Shown here piece by piece: positions 22,574-34,410 of a DNA stretch of 64,000 nucleotides. Origin of the DNA: Labyrinthula sp. Ha (lineage: Eukaryota; Sar; Bigyra; Labyrinthulida; Labyrinthulaceae); the NCBI GenBank assembly GCA_015227615.1, contig JAALGZ010000008.1:558001-622000 (forward strand), read 5' to 3'. The position numbers and the translations under genes were made by a program. Below the pieces are notes generated by a model. That model was not told where the DNA came from. It was given only the letters and a program-made list of their open reading frames with translations, and did no database searches. Within the stretch, counting starts at the first letter, position 1. Every line of letters starts with the position of its first letter.

Positions 22574-25500
22574 CTTAACTTATTTCCAGAACCTAAGACA
22601 TAATGTTCAAAAGGTTTCATATTTCCCAAGGACCTATAAGATATAACTCGATTTTAAAGCAAGTTATGTTTGAGAGTCTAATAATACGAAAAATAGTTAC
22701 AAGATTAATATTTTCCTGAATAAAAGTGATTTTTCTCAATGAGTACTTTTCCTTTTCTTTCCTGGTAAGGTTGTAAGACCACTCTCAGAATATAGTGCGA
22801 ACACACTGTTATTTGTTGCCTTTTCTTTTTGGAAATTTATTTATTACAATAGTTGTTGTTTAAAAGTTCCTGAAATATATGTGTTTTTCAAGGGATGCCT
22901 TCTTTCTTTCCAGCTCTCTCTCAATTTTAATGCAGAATGCAGTTATCAGATATGAGTTAAATTTATCCAATACTTATCTAGCAGCCTCTTTTAAAAGTTT
23001 TGAAATTAGGGACTTTAAAGTGAGCTGCTATTCCACTCTATCCAAATCAACCTGTTTCTTGATGAAAATTCTGAGCCTTGTAAAATTGTATTCTTAATAA
23101 ATATTGTCAGTTGCTAATAAACAAAGACACCTTTGTAAAAATATTTGGAACGGCTTTCCGCGTATGACACACCTTGTGATGTTAGAATCAACTCTAGTTG
23201 ACGATTAAGATACAAAAATATTTTGACAGGCCTATTTTTTATGTGCTGAAAAACAACGAAGAAGTATGTTACAGTACTTCTGCAAACTGCGAAGTGTATT
23301 AGTTAAATTCAAGTCAAGACAAACATCAAGCAAATTATATCTTGACTTGTTTTCCTTACGGGATGTTAATGACTTCATCAAAACCTTTCTGCATAAATGC
23401 ATTATACTGACTATATAATCGGAATCAAGTTCCTAAATCATCAGAAGACTGGAATCATATAGAAAATTTAATTTGGCACTGTCTAGTACAAATAATTATA
23501 AGGTTCAAACAATACAAATTAAAAAAAACCATGATGACTGATAATCTCGAACAAAATATTTGCAGCGTGTTGTCTTGAGATCTTCCTCAAATGATATATT
23601 GAGGTCCATTAGGTTTTTCACATTAAAAAAGATTCCAAACAATGTGTTTTGTCAAAGTATTTGATAAGGATGAGCACTTTAAACCCTAAGAAAGATTAAT
23701 CTTAAGAATCGTTTTCGCTAAGTTTACAGATCTCTAAAAAAACATACATTCAAACTTAGCAACACGAAGAACAACTCTATAGATGATCTGAACCTTTTCA
23801 GACTTTTGAGATTGACAAATGTTGGTGCTTGAAGCTATTTGTTAATGGCCTTCTACTCTGATTAAATCTGACTGAGCTAAACTTTAATCAGAAAAGTTAA
23901 ATGTCAAAAATCTGCACATTTGAAAATATGAAATCTCTTAATTTTGTCATAATGCTCGAAGTTTTTATGCGAGGGAACCCCGAAGAACTAGTAAACATGA
24001 CCTATAACTTTTTATTCTGTTTTTAGGACACTTTTAATGCTTTTTTAAAGAAAAAATGATATTGGGCTAAAATGCTGTATTTTTTAACTTTAATCCGTGT
24101 AATACCTGAAGAAATACTCGCCCAAAGCCTGAAGAGACCTTACCAGTCGAAAGAACGGGGGAGTTTAGTTATAGAAACAAGGTTGTTTGAAAATTGAAGT
24201 ATTCTGTATAGACTTCCTAACAATGTATCCTATTTCCAAGATCTCAGAAACTCCGAGAAAGGATACTCTTAAATTGCAAATATTTCTGAATGGGTGATAA
24301 CAAATCAGTAAACATTCTGAAAACAAGTTACGAACTTGAGGTGTACGTTATTTGGCATTCATCCAAGCTTTGTTTCAGGAAACTTGAGGAACTTCCCTAT
24401 TAACCACAGCAATAGTTACTTGGATTATTTTAACTTGGCTTCTAATTCAACTTTAGAATAGTCAAAACGGAACTTCATAATAGGCATATATGCGGAACTT
24501 AAGCTCTTAGCTCATTTGACATCAGTTTGCAATCACTCATGGAAGAAATATAATAACTTTGAAGTTTTACCAATTTTAATCATGGAAATGTTACTCCTTT
24601 TTTCCAAATTCCTATTTAAGAATTTTTTTTTCAATCCTAAATCCTGATAAGAGCTTCAGAAATGCAAACAGTCTGATACAGAACAGATCTTGATGAGTTG
24701 AAGAATTTCAAAAATTTCGGTCCACCAAGAGAATCACATTTTGGCCTCATACTGACGTATTCATAACTATTAACATGCTTTTATAGTGTTTAAGAGTTGA
24801 ATGTCTTCAACTTTGATACCTAGAGCCTGCTTGACATCAATTTAAAGAGAAAAAAATGTTTCCAACATTACTAACTAAACCATATGAACTAGAGTTACGG
24901 TTTCTTTGATTATCTGATATATTGGTATCAAAATTTTGTAAGTAGCTTATTTAACCTTAATGTAACACTATCTCCTATTCAATGAAAAGATTGGTCGGTA
25001 ATTCAGACCTGTGGCATTTTGTCCTCTTTCTGATGTAAGCTTTCAATGACTCTGTTTGCTTACGAAACCGGCTTCATCCAGACTTTCTTGTCGCAGAATC
25101 TTTGCACAAGAACTGTCCATTCGGTAGATCTCTGCACCGGAACATTAGCATATTAATTTTCAATTTGTGTTTCTTTTTATTCGTTCTTGGGAGATACCAG
25201 TATTTCAATGATTCCAGATTAGTGTTTACTAATTCTTAGTTTAATTTTTTTAACGAGATCTACTCAACACTTAAACTGAACCAATACTTTATAACATAAT
25301 ATCATCCACCAAGTAGCTTTTTATTGAAGCCTTGTGTTTATAAAAAATTTGAACGCGTATGTTTAGTGGAAAAGAAAAAATCATTTGGCTAGGATGAAGC
25401 TAGCCCTAACAATAACTCTCCTAAAGAACTTCCTGCAGTTTTATTCACTGGTCAACTTGAAGACAATTTGCGTCAAAATTGTTTCGACTGCCGTTCTTTT

Positions 25501-25876
25501 ATTTTATTGCTTTGGTCTTGTTTAAAGGAACTTTCAAAGATCTATTCCTATGTATTCGCGGTTCTCATTTCGGAAAAAGAAGGTGGTACTCAATTTTTTG
25601 AAACCCCGATTATATCTTTTCGATATATTTTTGTTTAACTGAAGAATAAAAATATTTTATTCTATTTTCTGTAGAAAACAAATATAATATTGGTGGTTAA
25701 TTTTGGTTTACTGGAAATGATGGAACTAAATGTCCCAGATTTTCCCACTTATTACTATTTACTACATGAAATACCGTTAAATATTAACACTACTATTTGT
25801 TAACGCAAGAATGATACCAATTTTTCACAGGAGGGCCATAATAGAACTTATAAAAAACTAAAAACACTCTAAAGAA
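22574..25876. other. 3.3-kb gene desert with repeat family 2 copy
   Basis: This holds the second copy of repeat family 2 (about 23510-24440). The remainder is AT-rich without a credible gene, RNA gene or other repeat. Confidence 0.5.
23510..24440 (-). repeat. dispersed repeat family 2, copy B
   Basis: This is the reverse-complement partner of about 7060-7960. Landmarks occur in mirrored order, including 23719-23790, which is identical to 7701-7772 over 72 bp. Outside this block the copies differ by many substitutions and indels (the segment next to the identical block is not alignable for about 40 nt). No coding family is recognised. Confidence 0.65.
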
Positions 25877-26947
25877 ATGATAGCAAGTCGGCGAAATCCT
25901 TTTAAGAGCAAAAGGTTCACTACACCAGAAGGCCGTGTACCCAGTCCTTATGAACCTTACCTAAGAGAAAACAAGAAAACCATTAAACCAGATTCTAACT
26001 ATGAGAAAAATTTGTTTAAAAGAAAAAAAAATCAGCAGCCTCCATTTCCAGAAAGAAAAACTAGAGTTACTGTCAGAACAGTAAGCACAAAACGGCAGTC
26101 GACACAAAGAACAGATAGTCCTCCAATACCACCAAGAATTGTAACCCCACCAGTTCCACCTAGAACTTTTAATACAACTAAACTCATGAAAAGGGGTGAG
26201 GTTATATATGATGAGTGTTCAGTTTCTGTGTTCAGTCATCGAAGCTATGTTTTCAATTTATTTTGCTGTAAAATAAGAAGGAGAAGGAAATCTAGCAGAC
26301 GAAGTATGTAACAAAGAATAGAAGACTAGTTTCCATGGACAATGTCAAGTGTCGAGCCAGCTACCTTCTAATGAGCTTCTAGAACTCTGAAACCATAAAA
26401 TATAAGTAACACATTATTTTAACTCCACGATGCTTTCTTTGAAGTAAAAACTGCAGTATAATCCTTTATTTTTAGATAAAAATACAATTCATTAGATTTT
26501 ATATGAGTCTAGATTAAGCTGCGGAGTGATGGATGCGACATTTTTTTGCCAGTAAATCCCACTGCTCCTCCAATAAGAGAGAAATTACAAACCTATGGGT
26601 CTTCCTTACATAATGAACTTGCTATCATGATAGAACAAGGCTTTGAGCTCTCGGGCCTTGATACGGTTTCGGTAAGAGAGAACCGATATTTTTTCAATTC
26701 TGCTAGGCTGCTCTGTAAGCCCGGTTTTTAAAACAGTAAGACTATTAACATTCGATTTTGAATGTTTTCTATTCAAAATTGGATTTTAGGTATAAACCGT
26801 GTATGCCTAATATGGTATCCAGCTGGTGAAGCCACTATAACACAGCAAATGCATAGTAAAGCATATATCCCGACCAAACCAACAGCCTCTATCTCTGCAA
26901 TCCATCCTTCAAGAATAGATGTTCGTAAGCAATTCCTTAACAAGTAA
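25877..26947 (+). CDS. hypothetical proline-rich protein, probably 3 exons
   Basis: The first exon starts at an ATG (25877) and encodes a basic, Pro/Arg/Ser/Thr-rich, probably disordered region with two SH3-ligand-like motifs, PPIPPRI and PPVPPRT. A plausible model joins it at a GTGAGG donor near 26196 to an exon starting near 26550 (NPTAPPIREKLQTYGSSLHNE...), then from a GTAAGC donor near 26716 to a last exon near 26790-26947 (INRVCLIWYPAGEAT...). The phases agree, but these introns (about 350 and 74 nt) are longer than others here and alternative boundaries exist; the first exon is also open up to 26311. I do not recognise the family. The PxxP motifs suggest a scaffold or signalling partner. 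A gene is likely; the exon model is tentative. Confidence 0.45.
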
Positions 26948-27487
26948 TAGTTTCAACTGTCAAAAGAGAATATGTTCTTATCTTCCTTTAGAGTCATGCT
27001 CTCGTAATTTTAAATATACAACAGAGTTCGAGCTTTTTCATTTTAATGATTTTCGGGAAGAAAATTTCTAGTCACATTTTCATTTTCCATGTTTGCTTTC
27101 ATTTTACCAAAGTCCACGACTGGAGATTTTCTAAATTAAATCTGGTCCAGATCCAAAATATCAAAATATAACTACTCTTTATGTTAGTTTTTTCCAGTAC
27201 AAAGCCTTGACTCGTAACAGAAGGTTCAGGGGTTTCACAATTCTAGAGCAATAAGTTCGGAGTACAAGAACATAGTTTTCGATATCTTGAGCTGTTAGTG
27301 GAAAAAATGCTTAAAAAAACCTGAGTTCAAAACAGCTATACAATTTATAAATAAAAAAAATGTCATTGTAATTATCAAAAGGATATTTGTTTGGTCTCCC
27401 TACGGTGTGCAGAACTCCTGAATAAGCTCAAGTTAACAAGCTTCCTCATCTGTTCTCAGTACAATACACAGCTGAATAATATTTTAA
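26948..27487. other. intergenic region
   Basis: AT-rich sequence between the proline-rich gene and the decayed HOP2 gene. The rest of a HOP2 coding region should lie here on the minus strand if the gene were whole, but I could not find it. Confidence 0.4.
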
Positions 27488-27762
27488 CCAGAATTTAGAA
27501 GTATTTTTAATAAAGAAAGACTTTCCAAACAAGTGTTAACTTGTTTCTAGCGAAATTTCTTGTTTAAGTTCTCAAAAACTTTTGTTGCATTGTGGGACCG
27601 ATTCTGTTCCCTTAAGTATTGAAAAACTTCATACTCAGCCTGTGAATCAGAGAATTCTATTTTGTTTTTCTTTGTCCCACTCTTCTCTGTTGTTTTCTTT
27701 TGTTTTGTTGCCTTCTTAGTTTTAACTTTTTCTTCTTTCCTTTCTTCAACGGTTTCTTTCAT
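27488..27762 (-). pseudogene. HOP2: decayed HOP2/PSMC3IP-like gene (winged-helix N-terminus only)
   Basis: HOP2 pairs with MND1 and helps RAD51/DMC1 in homologue pairing during meiosis. The frame from 27762 has a Lys/Glu-rich leader, then YEVFQYLREQNRSHNATKVF ENLNKKF, a close match to the family's winged-helix start (ILRYLQEQNRPYSSQDVFGNL). A TAG stop then falls within the domain, and the same frame continues after it with a matching helix (VNTCLESLSLLKILLNSG) before a second stop. No GT-AG intron can remove the first stop, and the leucine-rich and C-terminal parts of HOP2 are not visible downstream. This suggests a dead or heavily truncated gene. Alternatives are an unrecognised splice form or a short wing-only product of 71 aa. 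Confidence 0.55.
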
Positions 27763-27766
27763 TTTA

Positions 27767-27822
27767 TGACGTCAACAAAATAAAAACTAAATTTGATTGG
27801 TCAACTCTTGCAATTTAATTGG
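27767..27822 (-). promoter_or_regulatory. CRE-like site and two CCAAT boxes upstream of the HOP2-like ORF
   Basis: TGACGTCA (27767-27774), the consensus ATF/CREB site, sits 4 bp upstream of the ATG. Two CCAAT boxes in sense orientation (minus strand; ATTGG at 27796-27800 and 27818-27822 on plus) lie 22 bp apart behind it. The spacing is typical of a compact promoter. Function is inferred. Confidence 0.45.
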
Positions 27823-28143
27823 TCTAATCCTTAAAGAAACAAATGAGTGATTTATTTAGTATTTTTTTCCTCCGTCTTCTTTACTTTATTTAGATTCTTT
27901 CAAGATCTCTAATTTATTACTTGGACTGAATTTTGCATTTGTTGCGTTGGATTCTCAAGCAGGTATTTTTCTATCTGTATTTTAATATCAGGAACAAACC
28001 AAACAGGAAAAGGATATTTCTTTCAAACAGTTCCAACTTTTATTTTCACAATGGCTTCTCTTCTGAAATTTAAAGAGATTGAATCTTTGTTTGGAACACC
28101 AAAATTTGTACTTATTTATAGTTTTTTACATATAGTTCAAATA

Positions 28144-28317
28144 TTATTTTGTTACTTCAATATTTTCACTTGGAGTTAGTTGTTTCTTTACACAAACTTC
28201 GATCAACTCCTTATTTTTGGTATCTCCTTTGACTCCTCTTCTCATTGCATTAATTCCTTTAAATCCAAAATCAAACCCTCTCTTTTCATCAACTTTTGGT
28301 TTTATTTCAATTTTCAT
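28144..28317 (-). CDS. doubtful 57-aa basic protein or 3' part of a gene
   Basis: From the first in-frame ATG the product is 57 residues, Lys/Glu-rich with GFDFGFKGINAMRRGVKG. The frame stays open upstream to about 28477 with a similar protein-like composition (for example SRYFRHRKEEINEIKQG) but without an ATG, so the true start may be in a missed exon or the gene may be truncated. It is divergent from the UBA protein gene, whose ATG is 119 bp from this ATG; the extended frame would overlap it. No family is recognised. Confidence 0.3.
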   Translation of the reverse strand: MKIEIKPKVDEKRGFDFGFKGINAMRRGVKGDTKNKELIEVCVKKQLTPSENIEVTK

Positions 28318-28435
28318 TTCGTTACTGTTTACTCTTCCAAGAAATACCTTCAACCCCTGTTTAATTTCATTTATTTCTTCTTTTCTATGCCTAAAATATC
28401 TTGAATCAATTCCTTTTCCGAAATTTTTGTTGAAT

Positions 28436-28660
28436 ATGTTTAAACAATCAAAACCAGATGAAGAAATATCTAACGGCTACTTGGAAAGAATGCGGAATAG
28501 AGAAGAAAATCAAGGAAGAAGAGGAGGAGCAGTTGATTACAGTGCTGGTGTTGAACAGTTGGCAAATATGGGTTTTGATAGAGATAGAGCCCTTGCTATG
28601 TTGATGGCTACAAATGGAAACGTGCAAGCAGCAGCAGGAAGGTTAATTGACGACAACTAA
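28436..28660 (+). CDS. UBA-domain microprotein, 74 aa
   Basis: A short polar leader with a GRRGG stretch is followed by a complete ubiquitin-associated domain (about residues 36-72): GVEQLANMGFDRDRALAML, containing the MGF loop that contacts ubiquitin's Ile44 patch, then the NGNVQAAAGRLID third helix. UBA domains bind mono- or poly-ubiquitin and usually form part of shuttle factors or UBX, DDI or RAD23 proteins. Here almost nothing else is present. The frame is open upstream of the ATG to 28217, but that part reads as hydrophobic noise antisense to another coding-like frame, so the ATG at 28436 is preferred. An upstream exon is possible. Confidence 0.65.
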   Translation: MFKQSKPDEEISNGYLERMRNREENQGRRGGAVDYSAGVEQLANMGFDRDRALAMLMATNGNVQAAAGRLIDDN

Positions 28661-29049
28661 AATGGTTCATCTGTTATTTTCTGTTGGAAGTTCAACTAGA
28701 TAATACCCTGTTAAATGAAGCCCCGGAGAATTCTAACTATCAGCACCTGAGAGGCTACATAATATGTTCTTGTGTATTAGGTACGAAAATTCTGTAACGG
28801 ATTGAGTTCTGCCCACTCATGAGCTTGGTGTAATATACGTAGATTTGAACTTTAAGCTAGTTTGTACTAGAGTTTATTGAATCTTCCAAAGTCTTAGAAA
28901 ATAGACTGAATAACGAAAACAGCATTATTTAATTTTCAACAGGGGGTATTTTAGGAAAAAGTTCCGTGGATTCAGATACTTAGTAGTAGAAGTTATAAAG
29001 TGGTACTATAATAGCAAGAATTCTTTTTCTTACGAAGTTCAAGTATCTA

Positions 29050-30102
29050 TCACTGTTGAAGAAGTCTCTGGGTATAATACATTTCAAACCCAGTATTAAG
29101 CCTGTCAATACTCCAAAAACTAGTCTCAGTTTTTCCATTGTATAAGGCCTTCATTCTCTTAATATGCTCGTCATTCGGTGTAATATAAATTCTACAGCCT
29201 ATCCTTGGAATTTTTTGGGAAGAATGATAAAGAAAATCAACAAGTAGACTGGTTTGAGAATTTGTACAGTTCCAAGCAAATACATCTAAGAGTAGTTCCT
29301 TTGATACCAAACCTTTAGAACTGATATCTTTAAGTAGATGCAAAACAGAAGGAGGTCCTATATGTGATCGGCTTCCTAATTTTAATGAAAAATAGGTTAG
29401 CCTAAGAAAACAGGTTTGTTTTCTGAGTTCAAAAAGAAAAATAGGAAATTGATCAGAGTTAAATATATCGTTGCAACTGAGTTTTCGAAGATAGCTAAAA
29501 CTCAATTTATCTTGAAAAAGAACATGTTTGCTAATGAAACAAAGGGCTTCATTTGGAAATTTCCATTGTCTTATCTTATTTTGATTCTCGAAAAAAGTAG
29601 TGAATATTTTAAACACTCTTGACGGACTTTGAACGCGAAAAGTATCACAAGACAAAGTGAAAGTTCTTAAATTCTTGAGAGATGAACAGTAATCTAAAGT
29701 TTTCAAAAGAGTTGAAGGAAAATAATGAAAAAATTTTGTTTCTATTACCAGAGTATTCAATTGATTCCCAACATCAGATAGCTTAAGAATTTCTATGATT
29801 TCAAGGAAACTATTTTGAGTTATATTATCTGATATTCGTATTTTCTTTACATTATTCAAGTTTTTGAGACTAGCTATCAAATGACGTATTGTTACTCCAT
29901 AAACATGAAATTGAGGTAAGAATACAATCTTCGAAACTCGAGAGCAGAAAAACTGAACATCAGTCCAATACTTCAAGACTCCTGGTTCAATATACCTTGG
30001 AGAAGATCTTGTACCAAGATACAGTGATTCTTTTACTAGTTTGCATGCCAAATTTTCTATAAGCATCATATTGTTTGAGTTAGCTGAGTAAAAGGGTCGC
30101 AT
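29050..30102 (-). CDS. hypothetical leucine-rich protein, 350 aa, single exon
   Basis: This ATG-initiated frame is uninterrupted for 350 residues. It is rich in Leu, Phe, Ser and Lys. Irregular repeats of about 25-30 residues with L-x-x-L patterns (for example LKNLNNVKKIRISDNIT, GNQLNTLVIETKFFHY, LKNLRTFTLSCDTF) suggest a divergent leucine-rich-repeat solenoid. There is no signal peptide or clear membrane helix. An F-box/LRR or RNI-like protein is possible, but no F-box is evident at the N-terminus. Function unknown. Confidence 0.65.
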   Translation of the reverse strand: MRPFYSANSNNMMLIENLACKLVKESLYLGTRSSPRYIEPGVLKYWTDVQFFCSRVSKIVFLPQFHVYGVTIRHLIASLKNLNNVKKIRISDNITQNSFLEIIEILKLSDVGNQLNTLVIETKFFHYFPSTLLKTLDYCSSLKNLRTFTLSCDTFRVQSPSRVFKIFTTFFENQNKIRQWKFPNEALCFISKHVLFQDKLSFSYLRKLSCNDIFNSDQFPIFLFELRKQTCFLRLTYFSLKLGSRSHIGPPSVLHLLKDISSKGLVSKELLLDVFAWNCTNSQTSLLVDFLYHSSQKIPRIGCRIYITPNDEHIKRMKALYNGKTETSFWSIDRLNTGFEMYYTQRLLQQ

Positions 30103-33100
30103 TGTAATTAAGAGAGTTCAAGAACGTAAAACAGAATAGTAAGAACAGGGAAACTACTGCTAAGAGTTTGGTTTCGTATTAACTTGGACTGATAAGATAA
30201 ATCTTCAAATAATATATAATTTTTTCTGAAGGGAAAGAAGATATAACCTTTATAAATTGTAATTTTTAAATGTTGAATCTCAGTGCAAAATCAAAGTCTT
30301 CTCAGTTCTCACTTTTTGCAAGCACAGTAATGCAACATTTAAGTGGTAAATTTCCTATGTAATAAGCTAGCCTAGGATAGGAGTTAACAAAGGTATAATA
30401 CTTATCTCTATTAAGGAGACTGTTTAGAGTTGCTTTCTATCTTTATTAAGTTATAATGAGTTGAATAAAACATGATGATTTTTATTGTACTGGGACAGAT
30501 ATCTGATCAGTTGTCCAGATAGACACAACTTCTTGATGGAGGGGTATAGTTTACTAGGTAGTTGGCGTTGCTCTCATTTCTTAATTGATTTCTTTATCAT
30601 AGCTCATAACTACTGGGAATTATTATTTAAAAGCTCAATAATCTCTAATTTTTAATTAACCCGTAAAGAAATTCTCACTTTGTAATTCAGTTGTTCTGGG
30701 GTTAAGGTTACTACTAACAACAATATAATCTTCAACAAACTCTTAAGCAAAATTGATATACACTCTCTTGGTTAAATCTTAGCTTAAGAAAACTCCTATG
30801 TTGGCTACCCCGAAGGCAGCTAGATATATAGTAAGTATTTACAAAATGTAGTAGAATACTCTATGAAGCTTCATTTTTCTAAGCACAAGCGGCTTCCAGC
30901 GGTTTCGAGAGCTACGCAACATAAATCCATACTTAACTCCATGAATGCTATAATCATTTATATGAACTTGCAAAAAAGCTATTTATAAGATACATTAAAT
31001 CTAGGTATTTACAATTACCAACATCCCTTACAAAGTTTCGAAACTATTTATAACAACCATGCTAATGTGATAGCAAGGGATGCCAGGTTTCATCAAGACT
31101 ATCTACACCTAGCCTTCTCTTTTAGCTTATTTAAGGTTTCTTTAGAATATCTTATAACATAAGCTTAGCTAAGCAGATTTAAATCCCATATTTTAAAGCT
31201 TCATCCGATTCGAGAGTTTTAAAAGGATCGGACCCTGGGACTGACCCAGGCTCAGGTTCCCGAAGTTACAGTGAGAATCCTTCTTTCACTGATTCTTTTT
31301 GCTCTGCAATAGGAATTCCAATAGAAAAGGGGTTGCATAGGAAGAACAACAATACATGCACCATGATGAAGCAATTATTAAAAGTGTAACGTTATAGATC
31401 ACATAAAATTGTTTCTAATGGGAATGTTACAATATACTTTTCTCAGATATTTCGCTCTGCATAGAATTAGACTTCTGAAGTGAAAATACGAAAGACCTCA
31501 CTGTTTTCTTAAGGTGTCTCAGAGTTCCTATTAAGCAACCATTCTTAATTAAATAGCCAGCAACGAGGTAGACAGCAAAGCTGTTGAATCTTAAAGAGGT
31601 GTTTTGGTAGAAGATGTATAAATTTCCTCTAGAATTGCATTTCCGTACTAATTGAAATATTTAAATACTCACAGATCTTGAGTATAAGCGCTATAATAAA
31701 TTATATCCTTCGCTGCATGAAAATATTTGTAACCTATTTCGAACAATAAAGTAATGCAACCAATAAGGGTAAGTTCTTGTCGCAGCTTCATGGACTCTCT
31801 CATCAAGCAGTCTTAATTTTATTTAGAGATAATATATCAGCATTATGGTAGGGTAATTCCTTTAGTACGCTCGCCAATGTGACTCAAAGTATCAATGGAT
31901 TTGTTTTTTGTGTTTGATATCTTTTCAGTTGAGTCTTCCATTGGTTTTCATATATTCTGTATACACCTAATCTGTTCTGAATAGTACTACTCATGTAATA
32001 GAAATATTACCAGATATCTCTACCTCTTAGGCAAGCTTACCATCTACCCATTAAGAATCATATGCAACCTTGAATGTATTTTGCATTTAATATATGTGGA
32101 CATATAGCAGTTAACATGCATTTCTCATACCTTTATGCTTTGAATTTCTTATCAATTGTTCGCTGTTGTCAGGTGGCTGTTTGTAATTTGAAGCAAATGA
32201 TTTACTGGCATCTTGCTGATTATAAAATAAATACTTAAGAGGCTGCTGTCTTTATAACATGTCCAATTGGTTCGAGTGATTCGGATTTTCAACTCCTGGG
32301 ATTAAATATTAAGTCAATACTCAAGAAATAGTTAAGTTTAAAGGTAAATCTGGTTAGATGATGGATAGACCATGAGTTTCCCCCTGAAGTTCGGTGTTGT
32401 TTATGTCATTGGGTTCTACTAGTTTTGTATGCAAGTTACAAAATATTTTGGCGTAATAATTGTTTTAGAACAATTTTTCGATCTGTTTAATTGTACTACC
32501 AATCTATACATAGTGTGTTCTTTTATCCTGATGGAAGAATCCAAATACTACGCTTTTATATGACCGTGATCAATAAGTGAATTTCTGTTTGATGAAACAA
32601 CTTTCATCATTCTTGGCAGTGTGTCACATATTTAAAGACCCTAGTTCTATCCCCTCTAATTTTAGAGTATATGTTACTGGACCAATATGTGCTCAGAACG
32701 CCAAAAGATATTTTTGCATACCGGGTTAGTAATATGTTTCTCCTTCCAAGTTGGATGGTCAATTACCAAGATATTATCCATTGTTTGGCCCTGGTCACCT
32801 AGCTAGAACTTCTCTCCAAGAGATGGTCTGATGCCTTGTCTTGAGCACTTTAGTTAAACTGCCGTTATAGCTTAAATTCTCTATTCTAAGCACATTTAGT
32901 CTTTCTTAACGATATACGTAGTAGCCAAGCAGAGAGTATGTAATACTTTTTATTTGGTAAAATAAGGATCCCTCTGATGTTTGCATCATCAACTTTGTTA
33001 CAACGATGATGTTGAACAGAGTATGTAAAACTAATATATGTGTCTAACTATTCACAGGTGCTAACATCATTCTTAGCTTTATCTGATGTCCAACCTCAAT

Positions 33101-34410
33101 GACTACATTTTGTATTTTGTCAATTGAAATGCCAATTCATTCAAAAGCCTAACCCTTTTGAAACACACCTTACTAGGTTTAGTTAATTATAGTGTAAATC
33201 TTCTCAATGCTTCGAAAATTAATAAGGCCCTTATCCAAATAATACGTTAAATTGGTTCCTCCTAGTTTCATCATGATCTAAGAGGTCGCTTTGTCGCTTT
33301 ATCGTAGTGCTGAAATTAACTGAATACGTTATAAATTCAATTTCTGAAAGAATACGGCTATGCTTCCTAGCATGGGATATGTACTATCTGTTATCTATGA
33401 TCTCAGATTTTTATATTAAGAGACTGTTGCATGATTATTCCAGTACTTTTTTTTGAGCATTGTAGTGATTGATTCCTGGGTGTCGTAGGTTTTAATCAAA
33501 CTCTACTCGAGTGGTATTTTGCATGAGAACAATTGACAGGAAAAGCCATGAAAGTATGATGCTGTTGCTATTTTTTTTTATTTTCTGTGCGCTGATACCC
33601 ATACTAATATCATTCCAATTCTTGAACTAGTGCTCTTCATTGTTGTCTGGTATTGCATACTGCAATAAGTATGGAAATAAATGGTTACCATTAGTCACAA
33701 TATAGGAATTCAACAAAAGGAAAAATCTGACAAGTATGTATTATTAAGCGCTACTTAAGCTTAAACTGAAAAGGATAAAAAAGAGCTTGAAGATGTGTCC
33801 TCGGACCCACCGGCTTATTAACTAGGGGTAGTAGCGGTTCAGACTTTATGATTAACTTTCAAAAAGTTTATAATACCTTTTATGATTGATAAATAGGTTA
33901 TTAATAGAGAACTTAAGTCTTAACTGCGAGATTGCTAATTCTTGAAAGACCTAGACAGCTTTTATTCAACCTCCCGTTCTTTCACATATGCAACGTAAGT
34001 TCCTTTATACCCCTAAAATGTATTTAATTTTTAGCAATATTGACAAGAACATCGAACTCTCACTTCAGGTTACACTTACAGACGTTGCAAAATAGCTCTA
34101 GAAAAAATCTTTCTATTATTACAAGCAAGAAGCTTAAAAGCTTCAAATTCTTATAGTTTAATTCTAGCATTAATAACAGCTCTGGGGTGTGGTTCTGTCT
34201 AAGGGTTAGTTGAGTCAGGTTTCTATAGTATAAACCAATCAATAGTAATAAATATATTAGAACTATTCTTCTATGCCAGTGATCCTTAGGAACACGATTA
34301 GAATATTGCTTGTTCAACCGTACTTGTATTTGTCGTTATCTTTCTCTGCTTATGTATATATTCATGAAAGATATTTCACGGAACAACAGAATAACGGTAA
34401 TATTCTCGGT
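30103..34410. other. 4.3-kb gene desert
   Basis: No credible gene is present. A small GC-richer patch with a perfect 6-bp hairpin (CCTGGG 31234-31239 / CCCAGG 31245-31250, 5-nt loop) stands out from the AT background. Weak retroelement-like fragments on the minus strand near 32.6 kb were judged insufficient. Confidence 0.5.

Noticed and set aside
28217-28435. 73-residue upstream extension of the UBA ORF.
   Set aside because: Its residues are hydrophobic noise antisense to a more protein-like minus frame, and there is a well-placed ATG at 28436.
31201-31280. GC-rich stretch with GGTTCC considered as a tRNA gene.
   Set aside because: No acceptor-stem pairing or T-loop of the right length.
32640-32720. 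Minus-strand GPVTYTLKL-type string resembling the end of a gypsy integrase (GPY/F module).
   Set aside because: One short match without any neighbouring reverse-transcriptase or integrase core; the required upstream part would overlap the intact kinase gene.
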